A stretch of 64,000 bases of DNA from Pusillimonas noertemannii (GTDB lineage: Bacteria > Pseudomonadota > Gammaproteobacteria > Burkholderiales > Burkholderiaceae_B). This document shows, piece after piece, positions 7,911-16,708 of the stretch. Position numbers and translations under genes: made by a program. The notes beneath the pieces were generated by a model. The model saw nothing but the letters and a program-made list of their open reading frames with translations. It did no database searches and was not told the origin of the DNA. Where the stretch lies: assembly GCF_003096595.1 (NCBI RefSeq), contig NZ_QEKO01000009.1, forward strand, positions 1-64,000. The letters run 5' to 3'. Position 1 is the first letter of the stretch; the number at the start of each line of letters is the position of its first letter.

Positions 7911-9554
7911 GTGAATAAAGCCAAGATCGGTCGCGTTGCGACGCAGGTGCTTGTCGTGGGGGCAGGCCCGGTGGGTCAGGGCCTGGGCATAGAGCTTGGG
8001 CTAAGGGGCATCGATTGCCTGGTCATCGACAAGAACGATCGAGTCGGCGTGGCGCCGCGGGCCAAGACCACCAACGTGCGGTCGCGCGAGCATTTCAGGC
8101 GCTGGGGCATTGCACAGGCGCTGCGCGACGCTTCTCCGCTGGGCATCGATTACCCTTCGAATGTTGTGTTCACCACGCGGCTGTCGGGGCACCGGCTGGC
8201 GCGGTTCGACAATGCGCTGTACTGCGGGCCGGGCCGCAACCCACTGTACTCGGAGCATGCACAATGGATTCCGCAGTACACGGTCGAACAGATCATGCGC
8301 GACCGGCTGCAGACCCTGGCTTCGGTGAAGCTGCAGCTGCAGTGCGAATTGCTGGGCTTCGAGCAGCGGGACGACCTGGTGATCGCCCGCCTTGGCGACC
8401 TGAAGACCGGCGAGCAGTTCGAGGTTCAGGCGCAATACATGGTCGGCTGCGACGGGCCGCGCAGCCTGGTGCGGGACGGTATCGGCGCCAGGCTCGAGGG
8501 CGAGTACGGCCTGTCCAGAAACTACAACTTCGTGTTTCGCGCACCCGGCCTGGCCAAGGCGCACGCGCACGGTCCCGCCATCATGTACTGGCAGATCAAC
8601 AGCGACGTGCCGAGCCTGATCGGCCCCATGGATACCGGCGACCGCTGGTTCTTCATGCCCACCGGCCTGGCGCCCGACGTGCATATAAGCAAGGAAGAGG
8701 CGCCGGCCCTCATCCGCCGCGCCACCGGCATCGATGTTCCGTATGAAGTGCTCAGCGCCGACGAATGGGTGGCCAGCCGCCTGCTGGCCACCCACTATCG
8801 CGACCGGCGGGTATTCCTGGCCGGCGATGCGGCCCATATGCATCCGCCCTTTGGCGGCTTCGGCATGAACATGGGCATAGGCGACGCGGTCGACCTGGGC
8901 TGGAAGCTTTCGGCCGTGCTGAAGGGCTGGGGCGGGCCGCCCCTGCTCGACAGCTACGAACGCGAAAGGCGGCCCGTGCACGTTCACGTCATGGGCGAGG
9001 CGACCGCCAACCACAAACTCATGAGCAACGGCTTGCTTGAAAACGATATCGAGGCCGACAACGAGCAGGGAGAAGCCGCCCGGCGGCGGGCCGCGGAGCA
9101 CATCCGGCGAGGCAAGCTTTCCGAGTTCTACACCCTGGGAACCATATTGGGCGATTGCTATGCCGATTCGCCCGTCATAGACCGGGCCGACCGGCCCGAG
9201 CCGCCGCGCGACTTCCTGAACTACGTGCCCAGGGCCGAGCCCGGATGCCGGGCTCCCCATGCCTGGCTGCACGACGGCAGCTCGCTGTTCGACCATTTCG
9301 GCCTGGGCCTGACACTGCTGGTGTCGTCCCCGTCGGGGCGCGCAGGGGTGGATGCCGCCAGAGAAGAGGCGCAGCGCCTGGGTATACCGCTGGCGGTGAT
9401 ACAGCCCGAAGAAGCCGGCATCCGCGGCCTGTACCCACAGCCATTGACATTGATCAGGCCCGACCAGCACATTGCCTGGACGGGCGATGTCTGGAGAGAC
9501 GACGTACTGGCCAGGGTCAGCGGCCTGGGCGTTCGGGCCAAGGCCGAGGCCTAG
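7911..9554 (+). CDS. FAD-dependent aromatic monooxygenase (phenol hydroxylase/MhpA type)
   Basis: 547 residues. The N-terminal FAD fingerprint VVGAGPVGQGL follows a short leader; the second FAD motif RVFLAGDAAHMHPPFGGFGMN is near residue 300, and YERERRPV is typical of class A flavin hydroxylases such as MhpA, PheA and TfdB. A thioredoxin-like C-terminal region, common in this family, follows. The predicted reaction is NAD(P)H-dependent ring hydroxylation. The GTG at 7911 is preceded by GGTGGAG and places the FAD motif near the N-terminus; an ATG at 7878 would add 11 residues. It is transcribed alone, divergent from the VOC gene, and its stop codon lies inside a long inverted repeat. Confidence 0.85.
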   Translation: MNKAKIGRVATQVLVVGAGPVGQGLGIELGLRGIDCLVIDKNDRVGVAPRAKTTNVRSREHFRRWGIAQALRDASPLGIDYPSNVVFTTRLSGHRLARFDNALYCGPGRNPLYSEHAQWIPQYTVEQIMRDRLQTLASVKLQLQCELLGFEQRDDLVIARLGDLKTGEQFEVQAQYMVGCDGPRSLVRDGIGARLEGEYGLSRNYNFVFRAPGLAKAHAHGPAIMYWQINSDVPSLIGPMDTGDRWFFMPTGLAPDVHISKEEAPALIRRATGIDVPYEVLSADEWVASRLLATHYRDRRVFLAGDAAHMHPPFGGFGMNMGIGDAVDLGWKLSAVLKGWGGPPLLDSYERERRPVHVHVMGEATANHKLMSNGLLENDIEADNEQGEAARRRAAEHIRRGKLSEFYTLGTILGDCYADSPVIDRADRPEPPRDFLNYVPRAEPGCRAPHAWLHDGSSLFDHFGLGLTLLVSSPSGRAGVDAAREEAQRLGIPLAVIQPEEAGIRGLYPQPLTLIRPDQHIAWTGDVWRDDVLARVSGLGVRAKAEA

Positions 9555-9590
9555 TGTGCTGTTTGACTAATTAATCAAACAGCACACTAG
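9551..9590. terminator. perfect 16-bp inverted repeat overlapping the stop codon
   Basis: Arms CTAGTGTGCTGTTTGA (9551-9566) and its exact complement (9575-9590) flank an eight-base AT loop. The stop TAG (9552-9554) lies in the left arm. The structure lies between convergent genes and has no long T tract. It may be a bidirectional terminator or mRNA 3'-end stabiliser; its length and perfection are unusual. Confidence 0.65.
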
Positions 9591-9612
9591 CGCCCGCCCC
9601 GTGCCGGCCGGT

Positions 9613-10332
9613 TCAGCGGGGACGGCGCGGCGTCGATACCTGCAGTTCCGAGCTGGCGATCATTTCCATGATGGTGTCGCGGGCCAGGCTTTCGGCGTAG
9701 TCGTTGCGCGCCGCGGCCGCCTGCTGCGCAGCTTCTGGTGAACCCTTGACGATCGCCTTGAGCTGATCGACGTGCAGGTCGCAGATCAGCGTCAGGTCGG
9801 CATGGCGCTTTTTGTGAAAATACAGGAAGCGGCGCGACAGGGTTTGCAATATGGCGTAGAACTCGGCGGCATAGCTGTTGCGCGAAGCTATGCCCAGCAC
9901 GTCCGTCAGCGCAAAATGCAGGCGCATGTAGCCCCGCATGTCATGGTTCTTCTTGAGCTTGCGCAGCTCGGCCATGAGGCCGGTCATGGCCTGGCGCTCG
10001 GCCTGTGTGGCGCAAAGGGCCGCCTGGGTGACGATGAGATGCTCGATGTCGCGGCGGGCCTGGATGACCTTGAGCTGCCCCTGGTAATCGATCTCGGAAA
10101 TGAAGACGCCCTGGCGCGGGGCGATGTGCACCAGGCGCTGAAAGGCGAGTTTCTGCAGGGCGTCGCGTATGGGCGAGCGGCCAATGCCCAGGCGCTCGCC
10201 CAGGGCGGTTTCCGACCATTGGCTGCCCGGCGCAAGTTCTCCGGTGACGATCAGTTCTTCAAGCAGGCCATAGGCCTTGTCGGTCTGGCTGACGGCCTGG
10301 CGGTTGAAGAGGGCGTCGGTTTGTTTGGTCAT
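9613..10332 (-). CDS. GntR-family (FCD/FadR subfamily) regulator
   Basis: 239 residues. The N-terminal winged helix includes SETALGERLGIGRSPIRDALQKLAFQRLV (about residues 40-68), and the all-helical FCD ligand domain covers about 85-225, with the usual metal-binding Asp/His pattern (residues such as RRDIEH, HFALTD, DLHVDQL). Such proteins bind small carboxylates. Its start overlaps the acyl-CoA synthetase stop by four bases (ATGA), so it is the second gene of that unit and probably controls it, with the palindrome at 11910-11921 as a candidate operator. Confidence 0.88.
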   Translation of the reverse strand: MTKQTDALFNRQAVSQTDKAYGLLEELIVTGELAPGSQWSETALGERLGIGRSPIRDALQKLAFQRLVHIAPRQGVFISEIDYQGQLKVIQARRDIEHLIVTQAALCATQAERQAMTGLMAELRKLKKNHDMRGYMRLHFALTDVLGIASRNSYAAEFYAILQTLSRRFLYFHKKRHADLTLICDLHVDQLKAIVKGSPEAAQQAAAARNDYAESLARDTIMEMIASSELQVSTPRRPR

Positions 10333-11870
10333 GGCGTGGGTGGAACAAGATCGTAAAGCTGGCGCTTGAGCACTTTGCCGGTTGCATTCTTGGGCAGTTG
10401 ATCAAGAAACACATAGCGCTTGGGTCGCTTGAATCGCGCCATACGGCTCAGGCAAAGTGCGTCGAGTTCGGCCGGGCCGGCAGGGGGGCGTCCTTCGCGG
10501 CGCACGACGAACGCCAATATGGATTCGCCCCAATGCGGATCGGGCATGCCGATGACCGATACTTCGGCGACGTCGGGGTGTTGCATGAGGGTTTCTTCGA
10601 CTTCACGCGGATAGATGTTGGTGCCGCCGCTGATGATAACGTCTTTGGAGCGGTCTTTCAGGTGCAGCAGGCCCCGGCCGTCGATCAGGCCGATGTCGCC
10701 GGTATGCAGTTTGCCGTCGCGCAGCGTGTCGTGGCTGGCTTGGGGGTTCTGCCAGTATCCCTGCATGACCGTCGGCCCCGAGACCATGATTTCGCCCGCC
10801 TGGTTGGCCTTTTGCCGATTGCCCGATGCGTCTTCAATGCTTATCTCGATGCTGGCCTGGGCGTGGCCGACCGAGCCCAGGAACTCGTCGTCGTTCTGTT
10901 CGACCGCGCGGGCGATCCGGCTTGCTGTCTGAGCCGTGATGCTCATGGGCGATTCGCCCTGGCCGTATATCTGGGCGATGCGGGGTCCGAGCACGCGTAC
11001 GGCTTGCTTGATGTCTTCCACATAAAAGGGCGCGCCGGCCACGATGATGCTTTTCAGCCCGGGAAGCGGGGCGTTGCGGCTTGCGACGTATTCGGCAAGG
11101 CGCTGCACGATGGTCGGCGCGGCGAAAAGGCTGGCGTTGCGATAGTGCTGCAGCAGCTCGCAGGTCTCGGCCTCGTCGAAGCCGCCGCTGGACGGAACGA
11201 CCTGCAGGGCGCCCTTGAGGAAGCATGGCACGCTGTAAAGCCCGCTTCCGTGCGACATGGGCGCGACATGCAGCAGCACGTCGGTGTCGTCCACCGGCTG
11301 CACGTCGGCATAGAAATTCAGCGCCATATTGACGAGGTTGGCGTGGCTCAGGACGACGCCCTTGGGGCGACCGGTGGTTCCGCTCGTATAAAAAAGCCAT
11401 GCGGGAGCGTGGCTGTCTTGACCGGGTTCGATGGTTTCCGGGGCCTGGGGGCCGGTGGCCGCGTGCGCATAGCGGGGCGCTTCGACGTCGATCAGGTGCA
11501 GCGCCTTGATGTCGTCGGCCACGGGACGCAAGCCCTTGTACAGGTTTGCGTCGGTAAGGCAAAGCCTTGATTGCGAGTCGCGCAGGATGTAGTCGATTTC
11601 GTTCGGGTGCAGCTTGCTGTTGACCGGCACGGCGCATAGCCCGGCGTGCCAGGCGGCAAGCAGGGCTTGGGCGTATTCGGCGCGGTTCTTCATGGCCAGC
11701 GTGACGCGGTCGCCTGGTTCCAGCCCCAGGTCGCGGCGCATCCAATAGGCCAGCGCACGGATCCGGGCATCCAGTTCGGCATAGTTGGCGGCAGGCGCGC
11801 AGCCCATGGCAAGCGCGGGCCGGTCGCCGTGCATTTGAACGCTTCTTTGGAACAGTCGGCCTAGATGCAA
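10329..11870 (-). CDS. AMP-forming acyl-CoA synthetase (ligase)
   Basis: 513 residues from a TTG start. The AMP-binding signature YTSGTTGRPKGVVLSH is near residue 165; the C-terminal hinge and catalytic Lys region (GTNIYPREVEETLM ... PKNATGKVLKRQL) is present. It activates a carboxylate with ATP and CoA; family members act on fatty, benzoate-type or cinnamate-type acids. The first ATG in frame is 156 bases further upstream and would add 52 residues without family character. TTG at 11870, six bases after GGAG, gives the typical N-terminus (HLGRLFQRSVQMHGDRPAL), so it is preferred. It is translationally coupled to the GntR gene. Confidence 0.85.
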   Translation of the reverse strand: MHLGRLFQRSVQMHGDRPALAMGCAPAANYAELDARIRALAYWMRRDLGLEPGDRVTLAMKNRAEYAQALLAAWHAGLCAVPVNSKLHPNEIDYILRDSQSRLCLTDANLYKGLRPVADDIKALHLIDVEAPRYAHAATGPQAPETIEPGQDSHAPAWLFYTSGTTGRPKGVVLSHANLVNMALNFYADVQPVDDTDVLLHVAPMSHGSGLYSVPCFLKGALQVVPSSGGFDEAETCELLQHYRNASLFAAPTIVQRLAEYVASRNAPLPGLKSIIVAGAPFYVEDIKQAVRVLGPRIAQIYGQGESPMSITAQTASRIARAVEQNDDEFLGSVGHAQASIEISIEDASGNRQKANQAGEIMVSGPTVMQGYWQNPQASHDTLRDGKLHTGDIGLIDGRGLLHLKDRSKDVIISGGTNIYPREVEETLMQHPDVAEVSVIGMPDPHWGESILAFVVRREGRPPAGPAELDALCLSRMARFKRPKRYVFLDQLPKNATGKVLKRQLYDLVPPTP

Positions 11871-11909
11871 GATGGTCTCCGTATTTCTTTGATGTTTTAC
11901 ATGATGTTT

Positions 11910-11921
11910 GTAATATATTAC
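11910..11921. promoter_or_regulatory. GTAATATATTAC palindrome, candidate GntR operator
   Basis: A perfect 12-base palindrome lies about 40 bases upstream of the synthetase start in the 282-base divergent spacer 11871-12152. The flanks TTT and GAG extend the T-N-GT...AC-N-A pattern of FadR-subfamily sites. No other clear motif is seen in the spacer apart from the ribosome site of the binding-protein gene. Confidence 0.5.
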
Positions 11922-12152
11922 GAGATCAGGGCTGATATGAAAATAGAGATTTTCCTGAAGGCACGGCCAGGCCGGATTGCTGGGCTGCGGTTTGGCGCGA
12001 TGCCCAGGCGAGGTATTCGCCGGCATTGGTACAGAGTTGCTGAAGGGCGATGCGATTCAGGTATCGAACTCGGCTTATTGTCATCTTCCCGGGCGATTTC
12101 AGCGGGGGTAGAGTGCAGTGAAAACAAATATTTACATAAAGGAGACAACACA

Positions 12153-13337
12153 ATGATGAACAGTTTCGTATGCAAGGCAGTGGTTGCCGCGACCATGATG
12201 CTTGGGGCTTCCGCCATCGCACAGGCACAGGCGCAGCAGCCTATCAAGATCGGCTTTCTCAACACGTTTTCCGGCGCGGTGGCCGTGCCCGGCGAAGAGC
12301 AGTACAACGCCTTCATGCTGGCAATCGAACAGCGTGGCGGCAAGCTGGGCGGCGTGCCCGTTCAGGTCCTGAAAGAAGACGACCAGTTCAAGCCCGAGGT
12401 GGCCACCCAGGTCGTGCAGAAGCTGATAGAGCGCGACGACGTTCCCATTATTGCGGGCATCACGGGGTCGAACGTCATGATGGCCGTGGCCAAGACGATT
12501 ACGGACAAGGGCGTGTTCCTGATCAGCACCAACAGCGGTCCTTCCCCCTTGGCCGGCGCGGGATGCTCGCCCAATTTCTTTTCCACCTCTTGGCAGAACG
12601 ACAACATCGCCGAGGTGGTCGGCCAGTACGCCAGCGACCAGGGCTACAAGAAGGTCGTGCTGATGACGGCCAATTTCCAGGGCGGCAAAGACTTGCTCGA
12701 GGGTTTCAAGCGTTTCTATAACGGCGAGGTGCTGGACGAGGTCTACACGCCCCTGAACCAGCTTGATTTCTCCAGCGAACTGACCCAGGTGGCTTCGCAG
12801 CAGCCCGATGCGGTGTATGCCTTCTACCCCGGGGGCATGGCGGTGTCGTTCGTGCGCCAATACCAGCTTGCCGGTTTGCCCTCATCCATTCCCCTGCTTT
12901 CCAGCGGCATGCTCGAGCTGCCCATGCTCAGGGCCCTGAAGGACAGCGCCGTGGGTGCGTTCGGCGGCCATTTCTGGGGGCCCGATATCGACAACGAGGC
13001 CAACAAGCAGTTCGTCAAGGCATACGAAGAAAAGTACGGCGTCATTCCTTCGACCTGGGCGGCGCAAGCCTATGACGCCGCACAGCTGCTCGATTCGGCC
13101 ATCGCGAAGGTAAAGGGCAACGTCGCCGATAAAGATGCGTTCAGGGCTGCCCTGAAAGAAGCCGATTTCAACTCGGTGCGCGGCGACTTCAAGTTCAACA
13201 CCAATCACTTCCCCATCCAAGATTTCTCCATGTACGAGGTGATCAAGGACGACCAGGGGCGCTACACGGTCCGCACCGCGGCGACGCCCATGAAGGCCCA
13301 CAAGGACGCCTACTACAAGCAGTGCCCCATGAGCTAA
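12153..13337 (+). CDS. periplasmic ligand-binding protein of a branched-chain amino acid-type (HAAT) ABC transporter
   Basis: 394 residues with a Sec signal peptide (hydrophobic VVAATMMLGASAIAQA, cleavage near residue 27), then a type I periplasmic-binding fold starting PIKIGFLNTFSGAVA. The Leu/Ile/Val-binding family takes up amino acids, amides or aromatic carboxylates. The ATG at 12153 is preceded by AAAGGAG at the right distance; an open frame extends far upstream but lacks coding character. No permease or ATPase gene accompanies it, so it is an orphan binding protein or uses a remote transporter. It is divergent from the synthetase-GntR unit, which suggests a carboxylate ligand. Confidence 0.85.
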   Translation: MMNSFVCKAVVAATMMLGASAIAQAQAQQPIKIGFLNTFSGAVAVPGEEQYNAFMLAIEQRGGKLGGVPVQVLKEDDQFKPEVATQVVQKLIERDDVPIIAGITGSNVMMAVAKTITDKGVFLISTNSGPSPLAGAGCSPNFFSTSWQNDNIAEVVGQYASDQGYKKVVLMTANFQGGKDLLEGFKRFYNGEVLDEVYTPLNQLDFSSELTQVASQQPDAVYAFYPGGMAVSFVRQYQLAGLPSSIPLLSSGMLELPMLRALKDSAVGAFGGHFWGPDIDNEANKQFVKAYEEKYGVIPSTWAAQAYDAAQLLDSAIAKVKGNVADKDAFRAALKEADFNSVRGDFKFNTNHFPIQDFSMYEVIKDDQGRYTVRTAATPMKAHKDAYYKQCPMS

Positions 13338-13407
13338 GGCATGGCGCCGGGCCTTTGCCTTCGGGGTATCCAAGGCACGGCCCCGTTTCAAGTTCAGGCA
13401 AACAGCG

Positions 13408-13872
13408 CTACGAGTCTATCGGCAGCGCTGTTTTGTATTTGACCTGCTTGAGCGCGAAGCTGGAGCGTATTTTCTTGATGCCTGGGATCTTGGTCAGGTG
13501 ATCGAGGATGAAGTGCTCCAGCGCCTGGATGTCCGGGACAACGATGCGCAGCAGATAGTCTTCGTCGCCCGTCATGAGGTAGACCTCCATCACTTCGCCG
13601 AAGCGGCTGACTTCCTGTTCGAAGCGATCCAATGCGGCTGATTCCTGCCTGTCGAGGCTGACCTGGATGAAGACGTTCATCTTCAGTCCGAGCGCGGCGG
13701 GATCGACCAGCCCCACATAGCGCGAGATGATCTTGTTCTTTTCCAGGTTCTTGACCCGGGCCAATGTCGGAGACGCGGACAGATTGATTTTCTTGGCGAG
13801 TTCTATGTTGCTGATCTTGGCGTCTTCTTGCAGCACCCGCAGGATGCGCAGGTCGGTGGCGTCGAGTTCCAT
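13408..13872 (-). CDS. Lrp/AsnC-family regulator
   Basis: 154 residues. The N-terminal helix-turn-helix (LRILRVLQEDAKISNIELAKKINLSASPTLARVKNLEKN) begins at residue 9, and a C-terminal RAM domain binds an amino-acid-like effector (GDEDYLLRIVVPD region). It is divergent from aceE-aceF across 158 bases that contain an excellent Lrp-type box, so it probably controls that pair and itself. It is convergent with the binding-protein gene. Confidence 0.9.
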   Translation of the reverse strand: MELDATDLRILRVLQEDAKISNIELAKKINLSASPTLARVKNLEKNKIISRYVGLVDPAALGLKMNVFIQVSLDRQESAALDRFEQEVSRFGEVMEVYLMTGDEDYLLRIVVPDIQALEHFILDHLTKIPGIKKIRSSFALKQVKYKTALPIDS

Positions 13873-13903
13873 GGCTTGCCTCTTTGATTATTCTGAAAAA
13901 TAA

Positions 13904-13940
13904 ATTCTGCATGAATATATTTATACAGAATTTTATGCTG
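13904..13940. promoter_or_regulatory. Lrp-type operator region between the regulator and aceE
   Basis: CAGAATTTTATGCTG (13926-13940) matches the E. coli Lrp consensus YAGHAWATTWTDCTR at 14 of 15 positions. Upstream, ATTCTG (13904-13909) pairs with CAGAAT (13926-13931) as a wider inverted repeat. The region is AT-rich, as is usual for Lrp sites, and lies between the divergent starts. Confidence 0.75.
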
Positions 13941-14030
13941 AATTTGGGGTGTTCGAAAGGCCAATACAGTTACCTATTCGGTGTCGTCGGAATTATCCTA
14001 TTCAGTAGAAATTGAACCAGGAGAGAGGGC

Positions 14031-16700
14031 ATGGAAATGTCGACCCAACATCTGAACCCCGATGAAGACACGCAGGAAACGGCGGAATGGCTGGATGCGC
14101 TGCGGGGCGTGGTACAGGCTGCCGGGCCCGAGCGGGCGCGCTACCTGATGACCCAACTCAGCGAAACCGCCAGAAGGCTGGGACTGCAATGGCGCGATTC
14201 GCGCAACACGCCATACGAGAACACCATACGCGCCCAGGACGAACCGCCGTTTCCGGGCGGTTCGGATGCGCTCGAGATAGAGCAGAACCTGGCCAGCATC
14301 ATTCGCTGGAACGCCCTGGCGATGGTGGTGCGCGCCAATCGAGCCTATGGCGAACTGGGCGGCCATATCTCCAGCTACGCTTCCGCGGCCGATCTGTTCG
14401 AAGTGGGCTTCAATCATTTCTTCCGGGCCCGCAGCGACGAGTCCGGCGGAGACCTGGTGTATTTCCAGCCGCACTCCGCCCCCGGCATCTATGCGCGCGC
14501 CTTTCTCGAGGGGTCCCTCGGTGAGCAGGAACTCGCGCTTTTCCGGCAGGAAATACAGGCCGGAAAACAAGGCGCGCGGGGCCTGGCTTCTTACCCCCAT
14601 CCCTGGCTGATGCCCGATTTCTGGCAGTTTCCCACAGGCTCAATGGGCATCGGCCCCATCAGCGCCATCTACCAGGCCAGGTTCATGCGCTATATGGAGC
14701 ATCGGAACCTTCTGGCGCCGCAAGACCGCAAGGTCTGGGGCGTCTTCGGCGACGGCGAGATGGACGAACCCGAATCGCTTGCTGCCCTGAGCCTGGCCGC
14801 GCGCGAGCATCTGGACAACCTGGTGTTCGTGGTCAACTGCAACCTGCAGCGGCTGGACGGCCCGGTGCGGGGCAACGGCAGCATCGTCGACGAACTGGAA
14901 ACCCTGTTCGCGGGTGCGGGCTGGAACGTCATCAAGCTGCTGTGGGGTTCCGACTGGGATCCTCTTTTCGCGCGTGATCCGGCCGGCGAGCTGGTCGAAG
15001 TGCTGGGCCGCACCGTGGACGGCCAACTGCAGACCTTCGCCGCCAACGACGGCGCTTTCAATCGAGAGCATTTCTTCGGGCAGACGCCCGGCATGCGCGC
15101 CATCGCCTCGATGCTGACAGACGACGAGATCGATCGCCTCAAGCGGGGCGGCCACGACATGAAGAAGATCCATGCCGCCTATCATGCGGCGGCCAATCAC
15201 CGCGGGCAGCCCACCGTGATCCTGGCCCAGACCAAGAAGGGCTTCGGCATGGGCGCCGCCGGCCAGGGCAAGATGACCACCCACCAGCAGAAGAAGCTGG
15301 ACACCGACAGCCTGCTCGAATTCCGCGATCGCTTCCGCCTGCCGATTTCCGACCAGGATTGCGAGGCGCTGGCATTCTACAAACCCGCGCCCGACAGCGC
15401 CGAAATGCGCCACCTCATGCAGCGCCGCGCCGAACTGGGCGGCTTCATGCCGCGCCGCAACGCGCATTCGCCGGTACTTACGGTTCCTGAAATCCAGTCC
15501 TACGCCCGTTTTGCGCTCGAGGCGCAGGGCAAGGAGATGTCCAGCACCATGGCGCTGGTGCGCATGCTGGGGGGCCTGTTGAAGGACGAGGGCGTGGGCC
15601 GCCATGTCGTTCCCATCGTGGCGGACGAGGCTCGCACCTTCGGCATGGCCAATCTGTTCCGCCAAGTGGGTATTTACTCTTCCCAGGGCCAGCTTTACGA
15701 ACCCGAGGACATCGGTTCGATCCTGTCCTATCGCGAAGCCACGGACGGCCAGATTCTTGAAGAAGGCATTACCGAGGCCGGCGCGATTTCGTCATGGACG
15801 GCCGCGGCCACCAGCTACACAGTACATGGCGTGCCCATGCTGCCGTTCTACATCTACTACTCCATGTTCGGCTTCCAGCGCATCGGCGACCTGATCTGGG
15901 CGGCGGCCGACCAGCGGGCGCGAGGCTTCCTGATCGGCGCCACGTCGGGCAGAACCACCCTGGCGGGCGAGGGTCTTCAGCACCAGGACGGCACCAGCCA
16001 CCTGATGGCATCCACCATTCCCAACTGCATTGCCTACGACCCCGCCTATGCCTATGAGGTCGCCGTCATACTGCAAGATGGAATGCGCCGCATGCTTCAA
16101 GAGCAGGAGGACGTCTTCTACTACGTGACGGTCACCAACGAGAATGATGCGCAGCCCAGCATGCCGGAAGGCGTGGAAGAGGGCATACGCCGGGGCATGT
16201 ACTGCCTGGCGGCATTGTCCGAAGCCCAAGTGCGTTTGCTTGCTTCGGGGCCGGTGTTGAAAGAAGCCATCGCCGCGGCGGGATTGCTCAAGGAAAAGCT
16301 CGATATCGACGCCGAGGTGTGGAGCGTTACCAGCTATACCGAACTGGCCCGTGACGGCATCGCTTCGCAGCGCAGCCAGCGCTTGGGACATGCCGGAGAC
16401 CAGCCCTACGTAACGCAGGTGCTGGGCGACGGCGGGGCGCCGGTCATCGCGGCCAGCGATTATGTGCGTGCGGTGGCCGAAGGCATACGCGCTTTCGTGC
16501 CGGGCTCCTACACCACCCTGGGCACCGATGGCTTCGGACGAAGCGATACGCGTGCCAACCTGCGCGATTTCTTCGAGGTCGACGCCCGTTGGATCGCCTA
16601 TACGGCCTTCAGCCAGCTGTCGCCCGATCCGGAAAGCCTGCGCTCCTTCGCCCAGGCGCTTGACCTGGACCTGGGCAAGCCCCTGTCGACCGAGGTGTAG
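14031..16700 (+). CDS. aceE: pyruvate dehydrogenase E1 component, homodimeric type
   Basis: Thiamine-diphosphate enzyme decarboxylating pyruvate (or a close 2-oxoacid) and acetylating the E2 lipoyl group. The 889-residue length matches the homodimeric AceE family. The ThDP motif GDGEMDEPES begins near residue 240 and continues to NCNLQRLDGPVRGNG; the N-terminal NTPYENTI motif is present. ATG 14031 has AGGAG seven bases upstream. It is followed by aceF after eight bases, with no E3 gene. The dedicated Lrp-type regulator and catabolic surroundings suggest a second, inducible copy rather than the housekeeping complex; whether another copy exists is outside the window. Confidence 0.93.
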   Translation: MEMSTQHLNPDEDTQETAEWLDALRGVVQAAGPERARYLMTQLSETARRLGLQWRDSRNTPYENTIRAQDEPPFPGGSDALEIEQNLASIIRWNALAMVVRANRAYGELGGHISSYASAADLFEVGFNHFFRARSDESGGDLVYFQPHSAPGIYARAFLEGSLGEQELALFRQEIQAGKQGARGLASYPHPWLMPDFWQFPTGSMGIGPISAIYQARFMRYMEHRNLLAPQDRKVWGVFGDGEMDEPESLAALSLAAREHLDNLVFVVNCNLQRLDGPVRGNGSIVDELETLFAGAGWNVIKLLWGSDWDPLFARDPAGELVEVLGRTVDGQLQTFAANDGAFNREHFFGQTPGMRAIASMLTDDEIDRLKRGGHDMKKIHAAYHAAANHRGQPTVILAQTKKGFGMGAAGQGKMTTHQQKKLDTDSLLEFRDRFRLPISDQDCEALAFYKPAPDSAEMRHLMQRRAELGGFMPRRNAHSPVLTVPEIQSYARFALEAQGKEMSSTMALVRMLGGLLKDEGVGRHVVPIVADEARTFGMANLFRQVGIYSSQGQLYEPEDIGSILSYREATDGQILEEGITEAGAISSWTAAATSYTVHGVPMLPFYIYYSMFGFQRIGDLIWAAADQRARGFLIGATSGRTTLAGEGLQHQDGTSHLMASTIPNCIAYDPAYAYEVAVILQDGMRRMLQEQEDVFYYVTVTNENDAQPSMPEGVEEGIRRGMYCLAALSEAQVRLLASGPVLKEAIAAAGLLKEKLDIDAEVWSVTSYTELARDGIASQRSQRLGHAGDQPYVTQVLGDGGAPVIAASDYVRAVAEGIRAFVPGSYTTLGTDGFGRSDTRANLRDFFEVDARWIAYTAFSQLSPDPESLRSFAQALDLDLGKPLSTEV

Positions 16701-16708
16701 AGGCGGTC

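Noticed and set aside
8001-9470. Minus-strand open frame opposite the flavin monooxygenase (489 codons)
   Set aside because: No family resemblance and no ribosome site; the opposite strand carries intact FAD motifs.
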